DNA of 44,378 bases, from assembly GCA_021204865.1 (NCBI GenBank), contig JAJPYQ010000096.1:1-44378 (forward strand). The letters are read 5' to 3'. The position numbers and the translations under genes are program-made. Below the pieces are notes generated by a model. The model was not told where the DNA came from, did not search any database, and worked only from the letters and a program-made list of their open reading frames with translations. This stretch comes from Prevotellaceae bacterium. Its GTDB lineage: Bacteria > Bacteroidota > Bacteroidia > Bacteroidales > Bacteroidaceae. Below, in pieces: positions 1 to 6,876 of this stretch. Position 1 is the stretch's first letter; every line of letters starts with the position of its first letter.

Positions 1-96
1 GTAGACCTCTTCATGCAAAGGGGTGTAGACCTCTTCATGCAAAGGGGTGTAGACCCTTTTGGTGAAAGGGGTGTAGAGGCCTATACGTGAGGCGCG
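1..96. repeat. 24-bp tandem palindromic array (array A), cut by window edge
   Basis: Four exact 24-base units (1-24, 25-48, 49-72, 73-96), each beginning GTAG. Units 1 and 2 are identical; the third has the stem-loop core ACCCTTTTGGTGAAAGGGGT; the fourth keeps the register but has a different core, GCCTATACGTGAGGC. The first three units belong to the same sequence family as the array at 39653-39860. The array probably extends left of the window. It lies downstream of the 2-oxoacid oxidoreductase operon. Confidence 0.85.
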
Positions 97-107
97 CAGA
101 AACATAA

Positions 108-137
108 AGGCTCGCCCATACGACGATGAGCGAGCCT
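108..137 (-). terminator. Hairpin terminator of the oxidoreductase operon
   Basis: Inverted repeat AGGCTCGC (108-115) and GCGAGCCT (130-137), with an additional CAT/ATG pair inside. Read on the minus strand the hairpin is followed by a T-rich stretch (TTTATGTTT), and it lies just beyond the stop of the minus-strand gene ending at 166. This fits an intrinsic terminator for that operon. Confidence 0.6.
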
Positions 138-165
138 CTGTGAAGCCTTGCGTTATACGTCCGTC

Positions 166-711
166 CTACTCCACAGGCACGACCAGGTCCATGCCAAGGC
201 GCAGCGCCTGCTCGTTCATGGGTATGAGGTTGTGGTGCCGCTGTGGCAGCTTCTTCCTGAGGGCTTCCATGACGCCGGGTATCGTCACCACTGGGCAGAC
301 CCTCAGCAAGCCCCCGAGGACTATCATATTGTACGCCTTGCCCCAGTTGCGCTCGTTGGCAGCGTCCATCGCGTCGATGCGGAAGACGCTGATGTCCCTG
401 CGTGTGGGCGGCTCGATGATGCCGTAGCTGTCGTAGAGCAGGATGCCCCCCGGCACGATGCGGCTCTCGAACTTCTCGAGGGAGGGCTGGTTGAGTATGA
501 CTGCCGTGTCGAAGCGGCTGAGCACGGGGGAGGATATGCGCTCGTCGCTCACGATGACAGTGACGTTCGCCGTGCCGCCCCTCTGCTCAGGTCCGTAGGA
601 GGGCATCCAGCTCACCTCCTTGCCCTCCACCATGCCGGAGTAAGCCACCATCTTGCCCATGGAGAGCACTCCCTGCCCCCCGAAGCCTGCTATGATTATC
701 TCTCTCTTCAT
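166..711 (-). CDS. 2-oxoacid:ferredoxin oxidoreductase, gamma subunit
   Basis: Protein of 181 residues matching the gamma domain of 2-oxoacid:ferredoxin oxidoreductases, which oxidatively decarboxylate a 2-oxoacid to acyl-CoA and pass electrons to ferredoxin in the cytoplasm. The glycine-rich N-terminal motif GFGGQGVLSMGK and the following segment with YGPEQRGG are typical of the family. Its start overlaps the stop of the beta-subunit gene by 4 bases, so the two are translationally coupled. It is the last gene of a five-gene minus-strand unit (TPR, ferredoxin, alpha, beta, gamma) and is followed by a hairpin terminator. Whether the substrate is 2-oxoglutarate or a branched-chain 2-oxoacid cannot be decided from the sequence. 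Confidence 0.93.
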   Translation of the reverse strand: MKREIIIAGFGGQGVLSMGKMVAYSGMVEGKEVSWMPSYGPEQRGGTANVTVIVSDERISSPVLSRFDTAVILNQPSLEKFESRIVPGGILLYDSYGIIEPPTRRDISVFRIDAMDAANERNWGKAYNMIVLGGLLRVCPVVTIPGVMEALRKKLPQRHHNLIPMNEQALRLGMDLVVPVE

Positions 712-1487
712 TGCTCAGTCTCCTTTCCAGTGTCCTTAAGGTCGCCCAGCTTGTAGTAGGGGAACATGTGCTCCTCCATCCACTTGTTAGCGCTCTGGGG
801 CGACATCTTCCAGCCTGCGCTGCACGTGGAGACTATCTCCACAAGGTTGGAGCCTATGCCGTGCATAGAGTACTCGAACGCCTTGCGGAGCGCCTTCTTC
901 GCGCGGTTGATGGCAGCGACGGTGTGTACCGCCTGCCTCGTGACGTAGGCAGTGCCCTCGAGGTGGGCGGCTATCTCGGTGATGTTGAGCGGGTAGCCGT
1001 GCAGGTCAACGTCCCGCCCGTAGGGGCAGGTGGATGTCTTCATGCCGAGGAGCGTGGTGGGTGCCATCTGCCCTCCCGTCATCCCGTAGATGGCGTTGTT
1101 GATGAAGATGATGGTGAAGTGCTCCCTGCGGTTGAGGGCGTGGATGGTCTCGCACGTGCCTATGCAAGCCAAGTCGCCGTCGCCTTGGTAGGTGAACACG
1201 AGGCGGTCGGGCCAGAGGCGCTTCAGCGCTGTCGCCACTGCTGGTGCACGCCCGTGTGCTGCCTCCTGCCAGTCGATGTCCACGTAGTTGTAGGCGAAGA
1301 CTGCGCAGCCCACGGGGGAGACGGCGATGGTTCTGTCCGTCAGCCCCATCTCCTCCACTATCTCGGCTATGAGCTTATGCACCACGCCGTGGCTGCACCC
1401 CGGGCAGTAGTGCATGGGGTTGTCGTTGAGCAGCTCGGGCTTCTGGTATACTAAGTTCTCGGGCTTAATGATATCTTCCTTGGTCAT
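708..1487 (-). CDS. 2-oxoacid:ferredoxin oxidoreductase, beta (TPP-binding) subunit
   Basis: Protein of 259 residues that carries the thiamine diphosphate and metal site of the complex. The TPP motif is visible as GDGDLACIG followed about 20 residues later by FINNAIYG. The N-terminal CPGCSHG segment contains two of the cysteines usually found in this subunit. Its start overlaps the alpha-subunit gene by 4 bases and its end overlaps the gamma gene by 4 bases, so all three catalytic subunits should be made from one transcript. Length is normal for the KorB/VorA-like family. Substrate (2-oxoglutarate or 2-oxoisovalerate) is unresolved. Confidence 0.94.
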   Translation of the reverse strand: MTKEDIIKPENLVYQKPELLNDNPMHYCPGCSHGVVHKLIAEIVEEMGLTDRTIAVSPVGCAVFAYNYVDIDWQEAAHGRAPAVATALKRLWPDRLVFTYQGDGDLACIGTCETIHALNRREHFTIIFINNAIYGMTGGQMAPTTLLGMKTSTCPYGRDVDLHGYPLNITEIAAHLEGTAYVTRQAVHTVAAINRAKKALRKAFEYSMHGIGSNLVEIVSTCSAGWKMSPQSANKWMEEHMFPYYKLGDLKDTGKETEQ

Positions 1488-2560
1488 AATATCTCTTTCT
1501 TAAGTGCCTCTACTACCTCGTCTGGGTCAGGCACAACGCCTCCCATCCTGCCGAAGTGCCTTACGGGCAACGTGTCCCTTACTGCAAGGCGCACGTCCTC
1601 TATCATCTGCCCTGAGTTAAGCTCCACGCAGAGGATGCCCTTCGCCTGCCTTGCCCTGCGGGCAATAGCCTCGGAGGGGAAGGGCCAGAGGGTTATGGGG
1701 CGGAGCAAGCCTGCCTTGATGCCTCCCTGGCGGAGGGTCTCCACTGACTTCTCGGCTATGCGTGCCTGAGAGCCGAAGGCAACGATGAGGTACTCAGCGT
1801 CGTCGCAGCATATCTCCTCGTAGCGCACCTCTTTCTCCCTTATCGTGGCGTACTTCTCTTGCAGGCGCAGGTTGCGGTTCTCCATCACGTGCGGGTCCAT
1901 CTCAAGGGAGGTGATGATGTTAGGCTTGCGCCCGTTAGTCCTGCCCGTGGTAGCCCAGGGGCAGGAGGCTATTATCTCCTCCGCCGTGCGACGTGGACGA
2001 GGCTCAGGCAGCACCACCTTCTCCATCATCTGCCCCACGATGCCGTCGGCAAGGATAAGGGAAGGCGTGCGGTACTGGAAGGCGAGCTTGAAGGCAAGCC
2101 CCACGAAGTCCGCCATCTCCTGCACCGAGGCTGGGGCGAGCACGATGATGTGGTAGTCGCCGTGACCGCCTCCCTTCGTCGCCTGGAAGTAGTCCGACTG
2201 GCTGGGCTGTATCGTGCCAAGCCCCGGTCCGCCTCTCTGCACGTTAACCACGAGGCAGGGGAGCTCTGCGGCAGCCATATAGGAGATGCCCTCCTGCTTG
2301 AGGCTAACGCCCGGGCTTGAGGAGGAGGTCATCACCATCTTGCCGCTTGCCGCCCCGCCGTAGACCATGTTGATGGCGGCAAGCTCGCTCTCTGCCTGCA
2401 AGACCACCATGCCCGTGGTCTCCCAAGGCTTCTGCTCGCAGAAGGTCTCCAGTATCTCCGACTGCGGGGTGATGGGGTAGCCGAAGTAGCCGTCCACGCC
2501 TATCCTTATGGCGGCGTGTGCTATCGCCTCGTTTCCTTTAAGTAATACCGTATCAGCCAT
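1484..2560 (-). CDS. vorB: 2-oxoacid:ferredoxin oxidoreductase, alpha subunit (VorB/KorA-like)
   Basis: Protein of 358 residues, the pyrimidine-binding alpha subunit. The N-terminal motif GYPITPQSEI is diagnostic for alpha subunits of 2-oxoacid:ferredoxin oxidoreductases, and the C-terminal region with VAFGSQARIAEK is the transketolase C-like domain. In Bacteroidales this cluster is usually annotated as VorB (3-methyl-2-oxobutanoate dehydrogenase), although 2-oxoglutarate is an equally reasonable substrate; the symbol is therefore tentative. One base separates it from the ferredoxin gene upstream and it overlaps the beta gene downstream by 4 bases. Such complexes make acyl-CoA and reduced ferredoxin in anaerobes. 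Confidence 0.93.
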   Translation of the reverse strand: MADTVLLKGNEAIAHAAIRIGVDGYFGYPITPQSEILETFCEQKPWETTGMVVLQAESELAAINMVYGGAASGKMVMTSSSSPGVSLKQEGISYMAAAELPCLVVNVQRGGPGLGTIQPSQSDYFQATKGGGHGDYHIIVLAPASVQEMADFVGLAFKLAFQYRTPSLILADGIVGQMMEKVVLPEPRPRRTAEEIIASCPWATTGRTNGRKPNIITSLEMDPHVMENRNLRLQEKYATIREKEVRYEEICCDDAEYLIVAFGSQARIAEKSVETLRQGGIKAGLLRPITLWPFPSEAIARRARQAKGILCVELNSGQMIEDVRLAVRDTLPVRHFGRMGGVVPDPDEVVEALKKEIL

Positions 2561-2561
2561 A

Positions 2562-2789
2562 TCATTGCTTAGTTCTATACACCGTTATGCACCCGTCGGG
2601 GCAGACGATGGCGCAGGAGGCGCAGCCCGTGCAGGCATCCTCATTCACTGCCCCAGCGTATGTGTAGCCCTTGTGGTTGACACGCTTCTTGCTTAGCTCT
2701 ATCACGCCTTGGGGGCAAGCCACAGCGCAGAGGTTGCACCCCTTGCACCGCTCCGTGTCCACGACTATAGCGCCTATTGTCTTAGCCAT
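2562..2789 (-). CDS. Ferredoxin-like 4Fe-4S delta subunit
   Basis: Small protein of 75 residues with two complete 4Fe-4S cluster motifs, CKGCNLCAVACP (from about residue 15) and CTGCASCAIVCP (from about residue 53). This is the two-cluster ferredoxin subunit that takes electrons from the TPP-bound intermediate in the alpha/beta/gamma complex. It ends one base before the alpha subunit gene and starts 15 bases after the TPR gene, in a single minus-strand unit. No signal peptide, so cytoplasmic. Confidence 0.93.
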   Translation of the reverse strand: MAKTIGAIVVDTERCKGCNLCAVACPQGVIELSKKRVNHKGYTYAGAVNEDACTGCASCAIVCPDGCITVYRTKQ

Positions 2790-2804
2790 CTATTGTCTCT
2801 CCTT

Positions 2805-3083
2805 TTATTGGTTATACATGTCCTTGTAGCGGAAGTCGAGTATGCTCATCAGCATCTCTCGGGCTGAGGCGGCGGGGCTTTGGGGGTTAAGCTCGATGGC
2901 TTCAAGGTAGTTGTTGAGAGCCTGCTGCCAGTCGCCCTTCTTGCGGTAAGCGTTGCCCAAGAGGTAGTAAGGCTCGTCGCTCACGCCTCCGCTCTCCCTT
3001 ATCAGGGCGTTAAGCTCCCCTATGGCAGCCTCCGCCTTGCCTTCGCCTATCATCAGCCTTATCTCTTGCAGTCGCTCGCCCAT
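2805..3083 (-). CDS. Small TPR-repeat protein, first gene of oxidoreductase operon
   Basis: Protein of 92 residues with about two tetratricopeptide repeats: the segment DEPYYLLGNAYRKKGDWQQ followed by ALNNYLEAIELNP is a clear TPR pattern. It has no catalytic motifs and no signal peptide, so a protein-protein contact role is likely. It opens the operon for the 2-oxoacid:ferredoxin oxidoreductase, with a Bacteroidota promoter element 19-26 bases upstream. A role in assembly of the complex is an inference from position only. Confidence 0.85.
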   Translation of the reverse strand: MGERLQEIRLMIGEGKAEAAIGELNALIRESGGVSDEPYYLLGNAYRKKGDWQQALNNYLEAIELNPQSPAASAREMLMSILDFRYKDMYNQ

Positions 3084-3101
3084 GCTCTTGTTCTTCTATG
3101 G

Positions 3102-3109
3102 CAAAGATA
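3102..3109 (-). promoter_or_regulatory. -7 promoter element (TATCTTTG) for TPR-oxidoreductase operon
   Basis: On the minus strand this reads TATCTTTG, an exact match to the Bacteroidota -7 consensus TAnnTTTG, with the start codon 18 bases further on. A matching TTTG at about 20 bp upstream was not found, so only the -7 box is claimed. Confidence 0.6.
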
Positions 3110-3238
3110 GCCTTTTGCCTTTCCCTTACTCCAGCCTCTTCCTTAAAATACTCTAAATATAGCCCCTAAAGCGCCTTAAGCGAGGGCGAGCCGCTTGCTT
3201 AATGCACACTGTGCCGCCCCTTTGTGCAAGATAATGCC

Positions 3239-3246
3239 TAACTTTG
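3239..3246 (+). promoter_or_regulatory. -7 promoter element (TAACTTTG) for the nuclease gene
   Basis: TAACTTTG matches TAnnTTTG exactly and lies 22 bases before the ATG at 3269. The nearest TTTG upstream (3221-3224) is only 14 bases away, shorter than the usual 19-21, so the -33 box is unclear. The rest of the gap back to 3110 shows no gene. Confidence 0.55.
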
Positions 3247-3268
3247 CCCCACAATAAACCAAGAGACT

Positions 3269-4144
3269 ATGGCAAGGAAGAGAAAGAGGAACACGAAGCT
3301 CTCTGTGGTGCTTGCCCTTGTGGCATTGGCGCTAGTCTATACCTTCCAGGGGCAGCAGAAGCCAGAGGCTGTCACGGAGCAGGCGGTCACCCCCACTGAA
3401 AGCCCCGCCTCCCCCTCAAGGCAGACGAAGGAAGCACGACGCAAGGGCATCGAGATACCCGCCTACCTCACCGACAGAGACGAGGAGATAGTGCAGCACA
3501 CGGGCTTCACCCTCTCCTACAACAAGGCTCGCCTGCTGCCCAACTGGGTGGCTTGGGTCTTGACTGCCGAACGCACGAAGGGGACACTGAAGCGAGCCAA
3601 CAACTTCCAGCCCGACGAAGGGATTAAGGCTCGCCCCATAGCCTACGACAGCGACTACCGTGGCTCTGGCTACGACCGTGGGCATCAGTGCCCCTCCGCC
3701 GACTGCAAGTACGACCGTGACGCAATGAACCAGTGCTTCCTCCTCAGCAACATCTGCCCGCAGACGCACGCCCTCAACGCGGGCGACTGGGAGGAGCTGG
3801 AGAAGCTCTGCCGCAAGTGGGCTGTGGCTTACGACAGCATATACATCGTCTCAGGCCCTATAATAGAGAGGGGTGTGGAGTACGACAAGATAGGCAGCAA
3901 CGGAGTGACCGTGCCCAAGCAGTTCTACAAGGTGGTGCTCCGCTGGGACGGCAACCGCAATGCCGAGGCTATAGGCTTCATCTTCGACAACGACAGCTCC
4001 CACAAGCCCCTCCGCCAGCACGCCGTGACTGTTGACAGCGTGGAGCGCAGGACGGGCATCGACTTCTTCTCCAAGCTCCCCAAGGACGTGGAGCGAAGGG
4101 CGGAGGCCACGTACGACTGCGACCGCTGGCAGAACCTCCCTTAA
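3269..4144 (+). CDS. DNA/RNA non-specific endonuclease (DRGH type), membrane-anchored or secreted
   Basis: Protein of 291 residues. A basic N-terminus is followed by a hydrophobic segment (LSVVLALVALALVYTF, about residues 10-25), giving a signal anchor, so the nuclease domain should face the periplasm or outside. The catalytic domain contains YDRGHQCPSADC with the DRGH catalytic histidine, followed by the metal-binding Asn region FLLSNICPQ, both diagnostic for the NucA/Serratia nuclease family, which cuts DNA and RNA without sequence specificity. Likely roles are nucleotide scavenging or degradation of extracellular DNA. It has its own promoter and is followed by a hairpin, so it is probably monocistronic. 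Confidence 0.92.
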   Translation: MARKRKRNTKLSVVLALVALALVYTFQGQQKPEAVTEQAVTPTESPASPSRQTKEARRKGIEIPAYLTDRDEEIVQHTGFTLSYNKARLLPNWVAWVLTAERTKGTLKRANNFQPDEGIKARPIAYDSDYRGSGYDRGHQCPSADCKYDRDAMNQCFLLSNICPQTHALNAGDWEELEKLCRKWAVAYDSIYIVSGPIIERGVEYDKIGSNGVTVPKQFYKVVLRWDGNRNAEAIGFIFDNDSSHKPLRQHAVTVDSVERRTGIDFFSKLPKDVERRAEATYDCDRWQNLP

Positions 4145-4154
4145 GCGAGAGACA

Positions 4155-4172
4155 GAGCAAGCTTGCTTGCTC
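4155..4172 (+). terminator. Perfect hairpin after the nuclease gene
   Basis: GAGCAAGC (4155-4162) and GCTTGCTC (4165-4172) form an 8-bp stem with a 2-base gap, starting 10 bases after the nuclease stop. A second inverted repeat (AGCGAC...GTCGCT) follows near 4178-4196. No long T tract follows, so terminator function is likely but not certain. Confidence 0.45.
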
Positions 4173-4236
4173 TTCCGAGCGACTGGGAGGTCGCTGAAGG
4201 CCACCTGATGATATAACCATATAAACAACTGATACG

Positions 4237-6570
4237 ATGAAGAAACTAATCCTAAGCCTTGCAATTTGTCTCGGCTGCCTTTGCGCCCATTCGCAAGGCA
4301 TTGCGCCAGCCATCCCCGTAGACCCTGTGATTGAAGCCCGCATAGATTCCACCCTCAAGCGCCTTACCTTGGAGGAAAAGGTAGGGCAGATGTGCCAGAT
4401 AACCGTGGACGTGATAACGGACTTCCCTGCCAGCAAGGAAGAGTTCCACTGGAGCGAAGCCATGCTCGACACGGTGATAGGCAAGTACAAAGTGGGCTCG
4501 CTGCTTAACGTGCCGCTGAGCGTTGCGCAGACCAAGGAGACGTGGGCGAGGCTCATCACCCGCATTCAGGAGAAGTCATTGCAGGAAATAGGCATACCCT
4601 GCCTCTACGGTGTTGACCAGATACACGGGACGACCTACACACTGGGCGGCACCCTCTTCCCGCAAAGCATCAACATTGCCGCCTCGTTCAACAGAGACTT
4701 GGCAAGAGAGAGCGCGGCTACCTCGGCTTACGAGACGAGGGCGGGGCTAATCCCCTGGACGTTCGCCCCCGTCATGGACTTGGGGCGAGACCCCCGCTGG
4801 TCTCGTATGTGGGAAAGCTTTGGGGAGGACTGCTTCCTGAACGCTGAGATGGCGAGAGAGATGGTGAGGGCTTTCCAAGGGGACGACCCGAACCACGTGG
4901 GACTGTTCAACGTCTCCGCCTGCATCAAGCACTTCATGGGCTACGGCGTGCCTGTGAGCGGGAAAGACCGCACGCCCTCGTCCATCTCACGCTCCGACCT
5001 CAGGGAGAAGTACTTCGCCCCCTTCCTCGCCTCCATCCGAGGCGGAGCTCTCTCGCTGATGGTGAGCTCAGGCATGGACAACGGGATGCCCTTCCACGCC
5101 AACCGTGAGCTGCTTACGGGCTGGCTCAAGGAGGGGCTTAACTGGGACGGGATGATAGTGACGGACTGGGCTGACATCATTAACCTCTGCTCAAGAGACC
5201 ACGTAGCGGCTACGCAGAAGGAGGCGGTGAAGCTGGCTATCAACGCAGGGATAGACATGTCGATGGTGCCTTACGACTTGCGCTTCTGCACCTACCTTCG
5301 GGAGCTTGTCGAGGAGGGCGAGGTGCCTATGAGCCGCATCGACGACGCTGTCAGGCGTGTGCTTCGCCTTAAGTTCCGCCTCGGGCTGTTCGACAACCCG
5401 ACGTGGGACACTGCAGCCTACAGCCAGTTCGGCAGCGAGGAGTTCAGGGACAAGGCACTGCACGCCGCCGAGGAGACGGAGGTCTTGCTGAAGAACGAGG
5501 GCGGCATCCTGCCCCTGCGGCAAGGCACGAGGATACTCCTTTGCGGACCCAACGCCAACTCTATGCGCTGCCTCGACGGGGGCTGGTCGTACAGCTGGCA
5601 GGGCGACAAGGCGGACGAGCTGGCTGCTGAGCGGAACACCATCTACGAAGCCCTCTCCGACAAGTTCGGCAAGGGCAACGTCATCTACGAGCCGGGCGTC
5701 ACCTACCGCAACGAGGAGGGCAGCCAGTGGTGGCAGGAGAACGAGCCTGAGCTTGAGAGGGCGCTTGAGGCGGCTCGGGAGGCTGACGTGATCATTGCCT
5801 GCGTGGGCGAGAACTCCTACTGCGAGACCCCGGGCAACCTCACCGACCTCACCCTCTCCCCCGCCCAAAGGGAACTGGTCAGGGAGCTCGCCAAGACGGG
5901 GAAGCCCATAGTGCTCATCCTGGGCGAGGGCAGACCCCGCATCATAAGCGAGATAGAGCCGCTGGCGAAGGCCGTGGTGGACGTGCTGCTGCCGGGCGAC
6001 TACGGGGCGGACGCTCTGGCTAACCTGCTCCGGGGCGAGGCTAACTTCAGCGCCAAGCTTCCCTTCACCTACCCGCGCCTCATCAACTCCCTCTCCACCT
6101 ACGACCACAAGTACTGCGAGAACACCTCAACGATGGAGGGCAGCTACAACTACAACGCCACCGTCGACGCGCAGTGGCCTTTCGACTTCGGCCTCAGCTA
6201 CACCACGTTCGCCTACAGCAACCTCAGGGTAGACAAGCCCTCCTTCTCTGCCGACGACGAGCTCACCTTCACCGTCGACGTCACCAACACCGGCAGCGTG
6301 GCGGGCAAGGAGAGCGTGCTCCTCTACTCAAGCGACCTCGTGGCGAGCAGCGCCCCCGACGTTATGCGCCTCAGAGCCTTCGAGAAGGTCTCGCTCGAGC
6401 CGGGAGAGACGAAGTCCGTAAGCCTACGTCTCATGGGCAGCGACCTCGCCTTTGTCAACTACCAGGGACAGTGGACACTCGAGGCGGGCGACTTCCTCAT
6501 GCGCTGCGGCGGCCTGAGCCTGCCCGTCGCCTGCGCTGTAGGCAAGACGTGGGACACGCCCAATCGTTGA
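4237..6570 (+). CDS. GH3 family beta-glucosidase (secreted)
   Basis: Protein of 777 residues. Residues 1-20 form a signal peptide (hydrophobic [14 protein letters not shown]). The N-terminal GH3 barrel contains the substrate-binding KHFMGYGVP segment and the nucleophile region [10 protein letters not shown], with Asp at about residue 310. The alpha/beta sandwich domain follows, and the C-terminal third (from about residue 660, [14 protein letters not shown] onward) is the fibronectin type III-like domain usual in family 3. Length is normal. Such enzymes release terminal beta-linked glucose or xylose from oligosaccharides, probably in the periplasm. No TAnnTTTG box was seen in the 92-base gap upstream. 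Confidence 0.93.
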   Translation: MKKLILSLAICLGCLCAHSQGIAPAIPVDPVIEARIDSTLKRLTLEEKVGQMCQITVDVITDFPASKEEFHWSEAMLDTVIGKYKVGSLLNVPLSVAQTKETWARLITRIQEKSLQEIGIPCLYGVDQIHGTTYTLGGTLFPQSINIAASFNRDLARESAATSAYETRAGLIPWTFAPVMDLGRDPRWSRMWESFGEDCFLNAEMAREMVRAFQGDDPNHVGLFNVSACIKHFMGYGVPVSGKDRTPSSISRSDLREKYFAPFLASIRGGALSLMVSSGMDNGMPFHANRELLTGWLKEGLNWDGMIVTDWADIINLCSRDHVAATQKEAVKLAINAGIDMSMVPYDLRFCTYLRELVEEGEVPMSRIDDAVRRVLRLKFRLGLFDNPTWDTAAYSQFGSEEFRDKALHAAEETEVLLKNEGGILPLRQGTRILLCGPNANSMRCLDGGWSYSWQGDKADELAAERNTIYEALSDKFGKGNVIYEPGVTYRNEEGSQWWQENEPELERALEAAREADVIIACVGENSYCETPGNLTDLTLSPAQRELVRELAKTGKPIVLILGEGRPRIISEIEPLAKAVVDVLLPGDYGADALANLLRGEANFSAKLPFTYPRLINSLSTYDHKYCENTSTMEGSYNYNATVDAQWPFDFGLSYTTFAYSNLRVDKPSFSADDELTFTVDVTNTGSVAGKESVLLYSSDLVASSAPDVMRLRAFEKVSLEPGETKSVSLRLMGSDLAFVNYQGQWTLEAGDFLMRCGGLSLPVACAVGKTWDTPNR

Positions 6571-6583
6571 CGCTCTGGCCCTG

Positions 6584-6613
6584 GTATAAGGGGGACCGTG
6601 GCCCCTCTTATAC
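6584..6613 (+). terminator. GC-rich hairpin after GH3 gene
   Basis: GTATAAGGGGG pairs with CCCCTCTTATAC (one bulged base) 14 bases beyond the GH3 stop. A related GGTATAAGGGG stem occurs at about 12045, also beside a repeat array. Likely terminator, though no T tract follows. Confidence 0.5.
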
Positions 6614-6642
6614 ACCTTTCATGAAGCCTATATAACACCCTT

Positions 6643-6786
6643 CAGGCAACCCCTCGCAAGGGGTTCAAGGCAACCCCTTGCGAGGGGTTCGGTTGGACCC
6701 CTTGCGAGGGGTTCCTCGGAGCCTCACTGTGAGGCGTGACGGTCCCTCACAGTGAGGCGCAAAGGAGCCTCACAGTGAGCCGCTGC
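6643..6786. repeat. 24-bp palindromic array with two different cores (array B)
   Basis: Six consecutive 24-base units. Units 1-3 (6643-6714) carry AACCCCTTGCGAGGGGTT, with unit 1 holding the reverse-complement loop (CCCCTCGCAAGGGG). Units 4-6 (6715-6786) carry an unrelated palindrome, CCTCACTGTGAGG or its complement CCTCACAGTGAGG, yet keep the 24-base register. The leader TGAAGCCTATATAACACCC just before it recurs at 28946. This array fills most of the 306-base gap between the GH3 and sulfatase genes. Confidence 0.9.
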
Positions 6787-6837
6787 AAAGCCCCTATAGC
6801 AATCGCCGCGGCTCCTTACGGGTTTTTCCCCCTTTCG

Positions 6838-6869
6838 CTTGCCGCGAACGGCCTTATTCCTTATATTTG
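6838..6869 (+). promoter_or_regulatory. Bacteroidota promoter for sulfatase-glmM-nagA-channel unit
   Basis: CTTG (6838-6841, one mismatch to TTTG), a 20-base spacer and TATATTTG (6862-6869, exact TAnnTTTG). It lies directly downstream of array B. The first in-frame ATG (6877) is only 7 bases after the box, the next (6898) 28 bases after it. Confidence 0.65.
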
Positions 6870-6876
6870 CGTGCAG

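Noticed and set aside
6736-6876. Longer N-terminus for the sulfatase
   Set aside because: This stretch lies in array B and upstream of the promoter, and it would place about 47 residues before the signal peptide.
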